Shown here: piece by piece, positions 12,666 through 24,955 of the stretch
Layout of the letters: each line of letters begins with the position of its first letter
Numbering within the stretch: position 1 is the first letter of the stretch
From: Mikania micrantha
Lineage: Eukaryota; Streptophyta; Magnoliopsida; Asterales; Asteraceae
Assembly (NCBI GenBank): GCA_009363875.1
Contig: CM018680.1
Span: 57,109,088 to 57,173,087, forward strand
Direction: 5' to 3'
Length of the DNA stretch: 64,000 bases
Translations under genes and position numbers: made by a program
The notes under the pieces: generated by a model
The model's input: the letters and a program-made list of their open reading frames with translations, nothing else
Database searches by the model: none
Told to the model about the DNA's origin: nothing

Positions 12666-14889
12666 ATGAAGAAAGGATCCAATCGATTCCTGGATGCGAC
12701 GCGAGAATCAGGTAAAATTCAGATCTTTGAACTTAATTTACCTTAATGCCCTTGGTTCTTGACCTAATTCTCATAAAACCCATCTAAAATTCTGATGGAA
12801 ACGAACAAATAATCCCAGAAAATTCGTTCTTTATCTTGAATTCCTCTGTTTCTTGCCGCATATCTTGATTTTGTTTGTGATTGAAGATGGGGGTAGTATT
12901 GTAAATTCGCATAAACCCTCAAAGAAGCTGAAAACATTGAGTTCTGTGGATGGAATGGATAAATCCACATGTAGCAAAAGAGTCAAGCTTCCCAAAAAGG
13001 TAATTCATTATCATATTCATATACTACTTGTGGGCTGTTTGGATGTTGAATTTCATTGTGAATATTAAAGAAGGGTAGTATGGTAATTTTACATGCCTGA
13101 TGTCTAAGTAGGGCTGTTAAAACTAAATCGAGTGCAGGTTCGCCCAAACTCGGTTCGTTTTTAAGCCCAGGCGCTCGGTTCGGTTTGAATTTACAAAACC
13201 TTAGACTTCTTGTCTAAGTTCTGATTTTTTGACAATAACATTAAAAAACTTAAAATTGTTTATTGGGTTATCCAAACTCTAAAACTGATTCTTGCAATTT
13301 TAAATCAAATGTGCAATTTTGTTGTCATTATTAAAGAAGGGTAGTATGGTAATCTTGCAAGTGTGATTGAGGATGAGTTTATGGCAAACCTTTGGTTTCT
13401 TGTCTAAATTCTGATCTTTTGACAATAACCTTAAAAAACATAGAATTGCTCAATTGCTTATTGGATTATTCAATCACTAAAAACTGATTCTTGCAACTTT
13501 AAATCAAACGCTTGTTCAAACACCCCCTTAGAGCCTGCACAAGTTGCTAATTCAGTGATGAACAAACCCTCAAATTGGGTGGTCTTATTTGGTCCTAATT
13601 TTTCAGAATTAGATTTGGGTTTATTCATTAATCATGAGTTTTATTGTTTATCCTTATGAAATTTGCAGCTTTTGAAAGACGATCATGCGGTTAATCTTGA
13701 AACTGTTCCAAGAAAATTGCGGTCAGGTATGTTTAATTCAACATGGTACTTTGTCAAATGATGTTATAAGCCTTTTTGGTCAAACATATTTGGTTAATTC
13801 TTAACAAAAAGAACAGATTTTTAACTGGTTTTTTATGTTAGCATTTCTTTTTAGAGTAAATCAAGATTCATGTTTGCAAATTGAGGTTTTGAACTGAAAC
13901 AAGAGTGTTGTTAGTTCCATCTGCAGTAATGAAGAAGCGATACTCAACAAACGTGATTTCGAGATGTGAAATCTCATCTACTGATGACAACAATAAGCTC
14001 AAACTTGATCCGGTTAGTAATTAGAAGCTCGTCAATTCATTAGGATGCTAAAAATGTAATTTCATCAGTCGGTTCATACACATCGCAGGATGAACACCAC
14101 CACTTGATAACCAAAGTTGAAGAAGAAGCTATTGCTGGTTTGCTTGCATTGTCTGGAATTGACAACACCCATGAAATTAACTTAAACTACAAAATTCCAG
14201 AAGCAACAGCTTCAAAACCCGAAGATTCGGCTAAAAAATGTGTGCAGATTGATGATCTGAATGATTCAAGAAACATTGTAGATGTAAAAAAGGTCGAATC
14301 TTTTTCATGTTCTTATGTTAATTAAGTGCAATTCTTGTGTATTTACTAGTGCTTTTTGCAGGATTCTAAAGATGTCACTGATGGAAACAACAACACGCGA
14401 AAGAGATGCTCTTCACATGTTTACATATGCCGAATCATCAAGAATCTGCAAACTACCAAGGGTAAAACAGTAAATTCACACAAAGAATCCCAAACCAAAA
14501 CAACCCCAGAAAATGCTACCACCTTCAATCGGAGTATAAACTTGAATGAACCAATCACGGTTGGCAAAGCCATATTTCAAGAACAGCCAAGTGGCTGTAG
14601 GGTCCAGCCCTATTTTGGTAACCCATTCTGTGACCCTTCACAGTGGTCTAGACCCTTGTTTCCTAAGCAACAAATCCGGATGAACCCGCTAATGTACAAC
14701 CCGGAGGCCCAATCGGGTTCTTATGAACAAGCTTCATTGCACAATGTACTAGCATCCAAGCACAAGCAGCAGCAGCATGAGCTCTCGTTAAAAATGCAAC
14801 TAGATCACCATCGTTCCTCGGGATATGATGAAAATGGCGTTCTGTTTTGTGTGGATAACCCTCCAACGCTAGAGTTAGCGTTGCGATGA
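12666..14889 (+). CDS. Uncharacterised plant nuclear-type protein, six coding exons, about 344 aa
   Basis: Exons deduced from splice sites and phase: 12666-12711, 12887-12999, 13669-13726, 13927-14012, 14089-14292, 14362-14889; every junction is GT-AG and the frame stays open to the TGA at 14887. Single-exon reading gives only fragments. The N-terminal third is very basic (SKRVKLPKK; VPRKLRSVMKKRYST across exons 3-4), suggesting nuclear location. Exon 5 holds an acidic/hydrophobic stretch EEEAIAGLLALSGI, exon 6 KRCSSHVYICRIIKNLQ and a Gln/His-rich tail ending PPTLELALR. From memory the PRKLRS-MKKR plus ALSG pattern recurs in a plant-only family without a known activity; I could not verify this and give no symbol. 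Weak points: exact start, and small exons 1 and 3. Confidence 0.82.
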
Positions 14890-15714
14890 TGGTTTTAATA
14901 AGTGAATCATTATTCGTGATTTCATGAAGTTATAGTGGTTTGCTTGTAGGATCGACGGTGTACAAATTATATAAAAAATTTTGATTTTTTTGTTTGAAAG
15001 ACGATAGAGATTTGTTTCAAAATGCATTAAAGACCGAGTGATTAATGCATTTTGTTGACAAATTGTGAGTGTTAAGAGATCTTGATTCTAAAGTTAGAAC
15101 ATGAACACACAAAATTGAGGAATACGTTAGATTCGTATTAATCTTATTATTTTATGACATTATAGTGACAACTAGAATAGCTTAAGGGTCGTTTTGAAAA
15201 ATAAAAATGTAAAGATAAAAAATATATCATAGTGTTGTATTAAAAAAGAATGCGTGTGTAACATGTAACTATACCAAATGCTTAAAACCTAAAGAAAAAG
15301 GAAAAGAATAATCATAAAAAAAAACCTAGGGTCTTAGGCATACAATTCCTGCTTGTACCAAATGGTTCATGAGTTGTATATAAATAGTATTCATTCAAGC
15401 CTGCCCCAAGAGTTTTGTGGGTTGCAAAAATCGGTGAGATCCTTGTGCGTAAAATATATAATGTTGATTGATGTGTGAAACTAGATTAAATGATATAAAA
15501 ACACACAATCGGTTTGTGTTGGTCTGGTTTGATTTGGTTTGGTTGAATACAAAATTCCGGTTCACATTGCTCGCAACTATTCACGGTTAGGTGCCAAAAT
15601 TGCTTTAAGAATAAAGATCATCCATCTCAAAACTCCTACATGATAGCTTACATGACATCACTTTTTGGTCACCATCACAACATATAACACATAGCTACGA
15701 GTTGCAAACATAAG
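14890..15714. other. Intergenic region after host gene 1
   Basis: Contains the gene's 3'UTR and probable poly(A) region. Otherwise AT-rich; no gene or repeat I can name. Confidence 0.5.
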
Positions 15715-16300
15715 ACCATCCTTAATATTCACCCAACTGAAATCTCACCTTACTATAAAATTTAGGACCCTTTAGTAGTCACTCCACTGAAAAACCTTCT
15801 CCACTGAGCCACATCATCACCACTATATAATTTTATTTATTATTATTTTTTTAAGTTATAAATTAATAAGTAAAATAAATAACAAAATAAAAACGTTAAC
15901 ATTAAATTAAATGAGTCACGTAAAAATAAAAATAAAAACGTTACATTGCTAACCTGGTAGAAATGAAATCTGGTTCATGTAGGGATTGAGGCGCGATTTG
16001 TTGAAAACCCGGTAGCGTGAAAGTTGAAAAACCGGGTTGAAAACCCGGTTGTGTGAAGGATGAAAACCCGGTTTAAGGACTCGGTTGTTGCAATTGAGGG
16101 TTCGAGTTTTGTTGCATTTGAAACAAACACCTTCGGATGGTTTCCAGGTCATTCAACAAGTTGAAATCCGAGTCGTTTGAATTTGGGTTCATCTTTTAAT
16201 AAGAGGGTCTAAGAGGATTTTAGAGATTAAGAATTGTTATTTTTAAAGTGTGATTTTTTATAAAATATGAAAGGGTTTATATAGGGGATAAAAATAAGGT
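15715..16300 (-). pseudogene. Broken ORF fragment, possibly PIF/Harbinger ORF1-like
   Basis: On the minus strand an ATG at 16190-16192 opens MNPNSNDSDFNLLNDLETIR, continues into a Gln-rich stretch, hits a TAA after 39 codons and stays open in the same frame to about 15947 with repeated PGF(Q/H) words (GGGTTTTCA repeats). Starts of this type (Met-Asn-Pro-Asn, then Gln/Pro/Phe-rich) are common in SANT/NAM-associated proteins of plant PIF/Harbinger elements. TATA-like TTTATATAGG lies upstream (about 16274). The words at 15715-15735 may be part of a transposon end. Family call is from memory only. Confidence 0.35.
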
Positions 16301-17202
16301 TTTTTTTTTAAATTTGACCGTTTGTCAACGGTTTGTTCGAAAAAAAAGAGAATACATATCTGTATGAAATAAAAGGTTGACAACTTATTAACAAACTCTT
16401 GCTCTGGCTAGACTAGATATGAGCATCTTTCGGACATCATGACCCAAACTCGAAACCTAGACCGAAAAAACTCGAAATTCGGCCTCGTTTCAAACAAGTT
16501 TCAGTCTGTTGTTTTTAAATATTTCGGGCTCCAGGCCGGTTCTAGTCCTTACCCGACTAAACCTGGAGTTAAAAACCCACAACTGAAAGAATGTGTGATG
16601 CTCAAAATTTAAAAAAGCCTCTTAGCCTTGGGCGGATGCTAGTTAGATCTAATGGTCCATTAGAAGTTCAAGTAATATTCCAAAAACCTATTGTTTAAAA
16701 CAATTTATTATGAAGAAGATTTCAATTAAACAATGACTACTGACCATATTCCAAACAATCATGAGTATTATAACGTTTTGTTCTTGGGTTTGCGTTATTG
16801 CCGGAGTTATATCTACTTTAGAGTTGCCGAGCCGGTCTCGGGCTTTGGAAAAAGACCGAAAACCTGACCCGCATAGAACCCGGTTTTTTTCATATGATCC
16901 GGTCTTTCGGCTTGAATTATGCCTGTCGTTGGTCTTTGGGTTTTAGCCATTTGCTCGATCCTAGTTTTTGACCGTAAACTCGCATGATTACATAAAGAAT
17001 TCAAACTGAAAATTAAAACAACTACAATCATACATTGATCAACATCTCTTCTACTTCTACAATGAATGTAATTTATAAGAGAATTTGATTAATTTTAGAT
17101 AAATAATCTAAGATAATCATATAATAAAGGACATGATTTATAAATTCTTAAATGGAAGCACACCAAACTTTTTAAAGTACAACATGGTGTATATCTTGGT
17201 TG
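16301..17202. other. Intergenic, no gene
   Basis: Two related degenerate stretches (about 16430-16570 and 16805-16940) share words like CCGGTCT, CTCGAAAC and TTTCGGGC, typical of decayed hAT-type MITEs, but no borders or TSD are visible. Confidence 0.4.
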
Positions 17203-20200
17203 TTAAAGCTTCCAATATATTCCAAGTTTGTGTAAAATCCCTGAAACCAATCCCCAGAAGATAATCTCAACAAATATCACGTATAAAAGTGTCCCAGATC
17301 TTCTCGAGTTCCACATGTTGATGAAAAGATGATTCAGTATCCAATTTACCTGAAACGTAAAAATATCATCATCATCATCGTACCCGGTATATCCCTACTT
17401 AGTAAAGCTAGCGTATGGGGTTTGAGGAGGGTAAGATGTAGATAACCTTGTCTCTACCCCATAGGAATAGAAAGGTTGTTTCGAATGAGACCCAATGCTC
17501 ATGGTGCCTGATTAACCGACCTACCCAATGCTTTTAACGTTATTTTCACAAAAAAAAGTAAGTAAAATAATTTTAAATTTAGTGTAATCTTGCTTTTGGC
17601 CACAGGGACGGAGTTTCTTTAGGGCTGGGACCGCCCCCCTCTTTTTGCGCCCGTAGTGTTAATTTTTTTGGCTAAAAAGGTTATTTTTAATTAAAATACT
17701 GGTTTCACCCCCTTGCTTCAAAAAATTAACATGTATACTGGCTGCCGTAATTTTTTGCCCCCCTTTGAAAGCTTTCAAGCTCCATCACCGTTTGGGCATC
17801 AAGGGCTAACAGCCTAACGGCTAACAAGTATACAAATTACATGCACGCTCCTCAGGGCCATAAAATATATCTTTCTCTTCTAATAAAGGAATATTTTTAG
17901 GAGACACGTGTCGCATTCTAATTAAATCTAAAAATGTTTTTTCCTCTTCTCTCTCCTAACAAATACTATTACCTTTAAGTAATTAGATTATATAATTAAA
18001 TATAAAAATATATTTTTTCTTATTACATTAATTAACTAATTTATTAAAAGTTAATAAAGAATAAATCAATTATATCTATCCTAAATATAATTTTATAATT
18101 ATTAAATATTTATTAGTATTTAGTGTTAATAAATTATATTTTTTTTAATATTCAACCCATGTAATACACGGGTTTAATAGGCTAGTTATATAATATATAA
18201 AATGTTATTATATAATAATGAATTATTGTGTGCCAAATGTACGAAGTATGCGTGAAATCATCACGCGTAATCTATTTGTGTGTGAAATTAAAATACAAGT
18301 AGTTAGTAGACACAAACAACTTTGTATTTTAAACTTTCGATGGCTTATAACTTAAACTTCAATGTTGGATGCTAATGTTACCAGATTGTTATCAGCACTC
18401 TTGTAGTACCATCCATTTACGAACCCTGCTAAAATGCCTTGTGCTCCAAGTACAAAAACCAACATCGCGTTCATTCCAATCCATTCAAATAGCAAAAATG
18501 GAGTACGTTTTCCCCAAACATCAATCTGTAAAATCAAATTCAAGATTTAGTAATATCAATTGATTGAAAATTTGAAGGAGTTAAAAGTTTTAGATGTGTA
18601 GATCCTAGTCGGTATGAAAGAACACAACTTTACCCCTCATGACATGCTACATTTTGCTAAGAATACTAATGATATGTGTTGTGTCTATGTGAGACTAGCA
18701 TACTTGATAAAGACTCCCTATATCGGTGATCTAACTCAACCCAACCTGACATTTTCCTTAAAAGAAAAAATAATTTATCTCTTTTTCAGATATACAAAGT
18801 CAGTCTAATTTAATTTTCCACACACAATCACAATCTAACCAAATAAAACTCTGATTTAAGGTTGTTTTAAAATTTTGAAAACAACGAAGAATCTATAGTA
18901 AATATTATGAAATTAAAAGAAATAAAAAGATTGATTTGGGTCATAGTAGCAAATGGTATATATGTGTCTGGTAACCAAAAGATCGTGGCAAGGTAAAACC
19001 TTGCCCAACTAGAATTTAATCTAGAAAAAATCGTATTATTGTTAAAAAGTATGTAAGTATATAAAAAAAAATACTTTAGCTATAAAAAAATAATGTGTGA
19101 AATTGGTCGGGATAAAAGGATCAACAAAGTTTATTTTGAATGTATATATACAACCTTTTGAATAATTTTAATTGAATAGATAAATGTATATATTTATCAT
19201 TTTACTAAAACAAAAGTCTAATGCAACATTTTTTTATCACTAAATGTTAAACAAAAGTCTAATGCAACCTTTTGAATAATTTTAATTGCATTATCCTACT
19301 ACAACCCTTTTTTCGTATAATGCAACTTTTTCTAAAGAGTTGTGTTAAAAATGTTATATTTGAAAAAAAAAAGTTACATTATATAACAAAAAAATTGCAT
19401 TAGGTCTAATACAACTTAAGATATATAAAAATTTTTTTGTATTAAACTCATTTTATTATAACAAACTAAGAAGAAAAGAATAAAAACACGAAAAAAAGCC
19501 TAATCAACATTGATTAATTTTTTAAATACAAATTTAATTATTACAACATATATACATTTAAAAAAGTTGCAATATATAACAAAAAAATTGCATCAGATCT
19601 CATGCAATTTGAGTTAATGTAACCTTTTTTTAAAGAGTTAAATGCTAAAATGATTCCTGCGTTTATATCAAAAATGTTATTTTAGTTCCTAAATAATTTT
19701 TGTTGCCATTTTAATCCTGACGTTTGAATTTAGTTGTCAATTTAATCCTTGTGTTTGAATTTAGTTGCCAATTTAGTCCTCATAAGCCGTGTTGAAATTT
19801 AGACAGAAGGACTATATTGGCAACTAAATTAAAACACAATGATCAAAATGACAACAAAAATTATTTATGGACTAAAATGACATTTTTGATATAAACACAG
19901 GGACCATTTTAGCATATAACTCTTTTTTAAATAAAAAAATTGAACATTTTGTTGTTACAAACTAATAATAAAAGAATAAAGAAAATAAAAAAAAAAAAGC
20001 CTAATCAACTTTGATTAATTTTTTAACGACAAATTTATTACATTTTAATATTAAATACTTCTAAATTAAAATCTCTTGTCTAAATCTTAATAGAAAATAA
20101 ATATTATGCGCATTTTAATTTACATTATAATTTACATATATGCATTATCCTTCAAGATATTTCATTGGTTAGTGATTACCAAGATGTAAAGAGCTGAAAA

Positions 20201-23200
20201 TACTATTCCGGCAGCTCCCGCAGTGAAACAAACGTAGCTGACACTATAGAGTTGCTTGTTTATAGGAATCGCTACATAAAACAAAGATGATTATAAAAAT
20301 AATTAAGAAAATATATTAAACATGCATTTGATTAATATTTTTAAAATACAAAATATATATACCATCAGTAAAATGAAGAACAACTGCTATTATCAACAAG
20401 CCAACCCCCATTGAGACCCATTGCTTTAGCCTCTCTGCATGCCCCTTGAAGTGGATTAAGACATGCCCATAGTGAATGCCAATGACACCAGATAGAATTG
20501 CTGAGATTGAACTGTAAAACAAATCTTTTTTTTATATTGTAGATTTTTTATATTTTTTTTGTAATTATTTAATTATATTTAATGAATTTGTTTCTTAATT
20601 GTATGTGTACCTTAATAAGCCTTCAGGCTCGAAGGGTGCACGACACCATGTAGGGGCATCTGGACGGAGAGGACCAGATTCAGGAGAATCAAGAGTGCAA
20701 GCCTTTGATTTCAAAACCATGTAATTTCATGAGTACGTATATATGTATAAAGACATTAAATTTTAATAATTTAAACTATAATATGATAGTTGGTGATAAT
20801 TTGTACTGGTAATTTAATTAATAACACTCTTAACTTTTACTTTCATTGTCAACTTCGATCCCAGTAATAAAATCAAACAAAATTAATTTACGCTTGATTT
20901 CCTGTCGATTTAGCTTCTATCTTTTTTTTTTTTTTGACATCATTGCATGGGTTAGAACCCATGACCTCCATTCTAAGAGGCAAAGCCTCTACCAAGTTAT
21001 CGATTTGTGGTTTGGATGACTAAAATTCAATTTGTCACATATAAATGAAATTTAACATAAGTGGTTATTTTCCTATAGGAAAGGAGTTTAAGTGTTTGTT
21101 TAAATCAATATATGAAGAACAAACCTTTAATCGAATCCATACTGGTTGTGTGTAAAGATGATTGATACCCCAAACTTGTCTGTCAACATAACCAACCACA
21201 TTACAAGCAGGACCAAGATGCCCTCTCATTCCACACTCAACCTAAAACAAAACACAAACAATAAAATCTAAATGCTAAGTTTTTTTCTTCATGAACTTAT
21301 TTATATATGTATGTATCTATGGAGTCAATCTTACTGTGAAAGTCTCCGATGTATCGTCATGGTGTATCGTAAAACTCCAATTCGGAACGTATAGAGCGAA
21401 GGTTGTGATCATGTATATAAGAAACACAATGAACCCTCCAAACCTAATGTCAAACACGAGATACAATGAATCGACAAAACTATTATCTAAACGTCTAAAC
21501 GTGTATGTTATAAGAACTATCAAATCGAATATTAGGGAAAAAAATCATAAATACATGCATTTTAAACATGTTTTAGTACTCTATTATACCAAAAATTAAT
21601 CTAGTGACTTGTTCATGTATTTCTTGCAAGTCAACAAACTTTAATATACCAAAATTAGGTTAAAGTAGTATTTTAATAAAAATATGCAAGGCTATTATAT
21701 ATCAACCTACTCTAATAAATGAGTATTTTTAGGAGACACGTGTCGTTTTGTGGTGAAATATGGAAACAAATTTCCCGCATCTCTCTTATAATAAATATTA
21801 ATAATGTTAATTTTAATAATTAAATTATATAATTAAATAATAAAAGATATAAGTCTTCTTATACTAATAATTTTTAAATATAGATAAGTTAAGATTTACC
21901 ATTGCCATCTATAAGCTGAGAATATGGAGAAATAACCGGGGTCTATCACCGTTGGTCTGAGTTTTGTGGTGAAAGTTTCTATTAGAGCCACAACCATGTA
22001 CACCAATGCTATTCTCTGACAAAGATATCATATTATCTTTAGCTCATCATTTATTTTGTATCTTTTTAAGGGTGTACAAGATACGAAATTGCATAAGGCT
22101 CATGTTAAAAACTAATGTATTATATGAGATGAATTATTTAATTAGAAAAAGATGTCGAAAAATAAAAGTGAAAAGTCACAAAATAATAACACTTGTTCTG
22201 TAATATTTTCATTTATTAATATAAAAATAATCAGATATTGTACAAAGAACTCATTATTTATGTAAAATAAGTGAAAGTGTCACAATAATTATGTTTTGTT
22301 TATTGTTGCAACAATTATCTTGATACATAAATTATGTTTTAGAAGCTCTCATTTCTACTAGTCACACATAGGTTTTGATAAAAGATTCTAAGAATACCTG
22401 AAGAATCCCACACCATCTAATTTTCTTCATGTCTACCCCATACTCTAAATCATATGGTGCATGAGAGTACCCTCCTACACAAAGAATTATTGCATCCTCA
22501 AAATAATATTTTTATTGTAAAATTTATTAAAACACTCGATCGCACTTTTCAAATAATATGATCATTACATAACTTGCCTTGCAAAATAATTCCCCAAAAC
22601 AACATCTTCAATGTTCTTATGATAATCCTTCTCACAGCATACTTCGTATTTGGTACCCTCTGCAAAGGAGACAATTTGTTGAACCAAAAAAGCAACCAAT
22701 TTAGAGGGCATTAATAGTAACATGATGACATGACATACCCCGCTCAAAAAGAAACATACGTACAGCTAGAAAAAACTCTTGGCTTAACTTTGAACAAATC
22801 TTACTCCAGACGAGACACAAGTGTTATAACCTTTATTAAGGTGCTGTTTGTTTTTCCATAAAAGAGCTAATTTGTCTGCACTCTGCAGACCACGGGCAGA
22901 TGAAGGGTGTTTGTTTTTTCGCAGACATTTCATTAAAAAATGTCTGCGAAACCTCTTTTTCTTGAAGACATAGAACACCCACTTCTAAGATCTTCAAACC
23001 TCTTCTGGCTTAAAATCAATTCACCTCTTTTTATTCCTGTCCCTTCCTTTGATTTATTCCCGTCGCCCCCATCTTCTTCCACAATCCATCTGCCATCTTC
23101 TTCCAAAAATCAAGCCACCACCGGCGCCCCACCTGCGCACCACCTGCGGCCCACCTGCGCACCACCGGCGCCCCACCTGCGCACCACCGTCTTCCCATCT

Positions 23201-24473
23201 GCGCACCACCGGCGCAACACCGGCGCACCACCGGCAACCACCTGCGCACCACCGGGAAACCACCTGCGCACCATTCTTCTTCTTCTTCTTTTGAACAAGT
23301 TTGATCTGTTAAGAGCTAGATTGCTTCTTCAAACTGTTTTTTTTGGAAATCAAAATCAGTGTTTTGATATTGTTGTGTTGAAATCAAAAAAAAAAGTTTA
23401 ATTCTTCTTTTGAACAAGTTTGATTTGTTTTTTTTTTGTTTTAACAGTTCTTGATGTAACTGTTGTTCATAGATTTATGTATACATACAGTTTTTTGGTA
23501 TTTGTTTTTTTTTTTTGGTTTTAACAGTTCTTGATGGTTCTTGATGTAAGTATCAGTTTTGTGGTATTGTTGGGTTTTTTAAAATGGTTATGTGAAGGTG
23601 TTTATGTTTAGGAACATGGTTATGTGGAATATGTGTTTCTGGTTAATTTAACAGTTTGCAGATATTAAAAAACAAACAGTCTTCTTGCTGCAGACTGCAG
23701 ACCTTTAGTCCACCTCTTCTGCTGCAGATGTGGTCCGCAGACTGCAGACGTTTTACCTCTTAAAAAACAAACAGCACCTAAGAAGGTCATGAGATCAAGT
23801 AGGGAGAATGGACCAATCGGTTTTTCGTCTTTAATCATATAAACATAAACATATAGATGTACCTTGAGGGCAAGAGCAATTGCGACGCCAACAATGAAAA
23901 GGAAGAATGGCAACACAAAATCAGCCAAGGTGCATCCATTCCACGGTGAATGATCTATTCGCTCATATACTCCTCCAGCGTCATCCACCAATATCATTAG
24001 CTTAACTCAAAAAAATAATAATAATAATAAATAAATAAATAAATAAATAAATAAGTAAGTTAAAAAAAAAATTTCTTAATCACTTGTCATTATTTCCAAA
24101 TTTATTTGAATAAAATCTAATATACATTGTTCCTATCGTTAAATTATATATGTATGTTTTAAACAACTATTATTTCTAATTAATTCCTGAATAATACAAA
24201 AACCAAATTCCATAATATAATTCCAATATATGTATAACAGGTTCAAGTACTTACTACAATGGTTAGACCTCTAAAGGCATCCAATGTAGCAACCCTCCTA
24301 CTTTTTTGCTTCAACACTGGTTTCTCACCATCGTTCGGTTCATGAACATCATGTTCCTTCGTCGTCATTTGGCTTTGATCTTCTTTTCGCTTCGCCATTG
24401 TAGCTTCGGGTTCATTTCTAGCCACAATTGGAGCATGACCCAAGCCTTCTTCTAGTCTCTTAGGACCCTCCAT
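17203..24473 (-). CDS. Heparan-alpha-glucosaminide N-acetyltransferase-like membrane protein, 12 exons, 493 aa
   Basis: Exons (transcript order): 24473-24255, 24000-23863, 22659-22578, 22474-22398, 22015-21900, 21443-21335, 21241-21125, 20702-20611, 20511-20363, 20271-20180, 18525-18382, 17349-17203. Phases agree throughout, giving 492 residues plus TAA. Family marks: RVATLDAFRGLTIV, MILVDDAGG, DHSPWNGCTLADFVLPFF, KIRWCGILQRIAL, CNVVGYVDRQVWGINHLY, DAPTWCRAPFEPEG, FEWIGMNAMLVF and a C-terminal GILHKLGIYWKL. About ten hydrophobic spans. His90 in DHSPWNG lines up with the catalytic His of human HGSNAT as I recall it. The animal enzyme moves acetyl groups from cytosolic acetyl-CoA across the lysosomal membrane; plants lack heparan sulfate, so the plant substrate is unknown. 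I chose Met at 24473 because the 12 upstream codons are unlike the family. Intron 3 (22475-22577) is GC-AG. Introns 2, 5, 7, 10 and 11 carry transposon insertions. Confidence 0.95.
17365..17530 (-). mobile_element. SINE-like repeat in intron 11
   Basis: A (ATC)n run at 17365-17379 joined to a stretch with GGGTAAGATGTAGA, CTCTACCCC and TAGGAATAGAAAGG, words I know from a plant SINE-like repeat. No TSD found. Confidence 0.35.
17870..18185 (+). mobile_element. Short non-autonomous Helitron (316 bp) in intron 11
   Basis: Starts TC after A17869 (TCTTTCTCTTCTAATAAAGG) with the subfamily word AGGAGACACGTGTC, and ends with a near-perfect hairpin (ACCCATGT/ACACGGGT) then CTAG at 18182-18185, followed by T. 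The A|T insertion site, CTRR end and 3' hairpin are Helitron hallmarks. Same family as 25211-26712. Confidence 0.85.
19635..19922. mobile_element. Fold-back MITE (288 bp) in intron 10
   Basis: Arms of about 100 bp form an inverted repeat: left GAGTTAAATGCTAAAATGAT, right (read inward) GAGTTATATGCTAAAATGGT, continuing through TTTATATCAAAAATG and ACTAAAATGAC words. Superfamily not settled; Mutator-like is possible. The surrounding intron (18526-20179) is otherwise AT-rich with repeated AATGCAACTTTTT words and no ORF. Confidence 0.75.
20935..21010 (-). repeat. tRNA-derived SINE-like fragment in intron 7
   Basis: On the minus strand an A-box-like TAACTTGGTAGAGG is followed about 35 bp later by a B-box-like GGGTTCTAACCC. 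The sequence does not fold as a full tRNA, and an A/T homopolymer follows. This fits a decayed tRNA-derived SINE head. Confidence 0.45.
21702..21880 (+). mobile_element. 3'-truncated Helitron fragment in intron 5
   Basis: TC after A at 21702, then TAATAAATGAGTATTTTTAG and GGAGACACGTGTC, matching the 5' ends of the Helitrons at 17870 and 25211. No hairpin or CTAG end before the exon at 21900, so the 3' end is lost. Confidence 0.65.
22840..23778. mobile_element. Non-autonomous PIF/Harbinger-type element (939 bp) in intron 2
   Basis: Termini GGTGCTGTTTGTTTTT (left) and AAAACAAACAGCACC (right) are inverted repeats, extended by shared GTCTGCA/CTCTGCAGA words, and the element is flanked by TAA at 22837-22839 and 23779-23781. 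A 3-bp T(A)A duplication fits PIF/Harbinger. It carries a GC-rich 22-26-bp minisatellite (23110-23275) and no transposase. Confidence 0.82.
23110..23275. repeat. GC-rich minisatellite inside the Harbinger-type element
   Basis: Repeated CACCTGCGCACCACCGGCGC words in about seven imperfect units. Every reading frame here is open (Pro/His/Thr-rich or Arg/Gly/Val-rich) purely because the repeat lacks stops. Confidence 0.8.
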
Positions 24474-24509
24474 ACCATATGTACGTGTGAATGTGTGATA
24501 TGAGTACAA

Positions 24510-24955
24510 CTACACACATATGTATGTATATGTGTATTTGTGTGTGTACGTTTTATAATGAGTTTTTTAAGGAGTAGGACGGATATGATCAGCCGGTTAT
24601 TTAAAAAAATATATATCAATTAGTTTGAAAGGTCTTACAAAAACAAAGAAGAAGCTCCAAGAGCCATTGTTAAACGGTAATGAAAAGGTAATTAATTCTT
24701 CTCACGTGTGGATTCATACGAATCGAGATTAGTGTTTGCTATAATCTGCCTTCAATTTTTATGGAACTTTATGTTTTATGTGTTGTCCATCATACAAACA
24801 AGTGATGAATCTCCATGTGCATATAGATGTTTGGAAATGATTGAAAATTTTGCCGTCCCTTGGTTGATATATTCAAAATAACTAAGCATGAACTACTTTA
24901 TCATGGAAAGGTCATAACGTGTAATATAATATACATACATACATACATATCTATG
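24510..24955. promoter_or_regulatory. Upstream region of the HGSNAT-like gene
   Basis: About 450 bp between the start codon side of the gene and the next MITE. TG/TA dinucleotide-rich (24480-24550). I cannot define a TATA box or start site. Confidence 0.35.

Noticed and set aside
18352..18543. Ending the HGSNAT-like gene at the stop near 18352
   Set aside because: This reads into intron 11; a GT donor at 18381 and the exon at 17349-17203 supply the conserved C-terminus.
20935..21010. Possible tRNA gene on the minus strand
   Set aside because: A and B box words exist but the arms do not pair; treated as a SINE scrap.
22940..23401. 153-codon Pro/His/Thr-rich ORF
   Set aside because: Created by a stop-free minisatellite inside a transposon within an intron.
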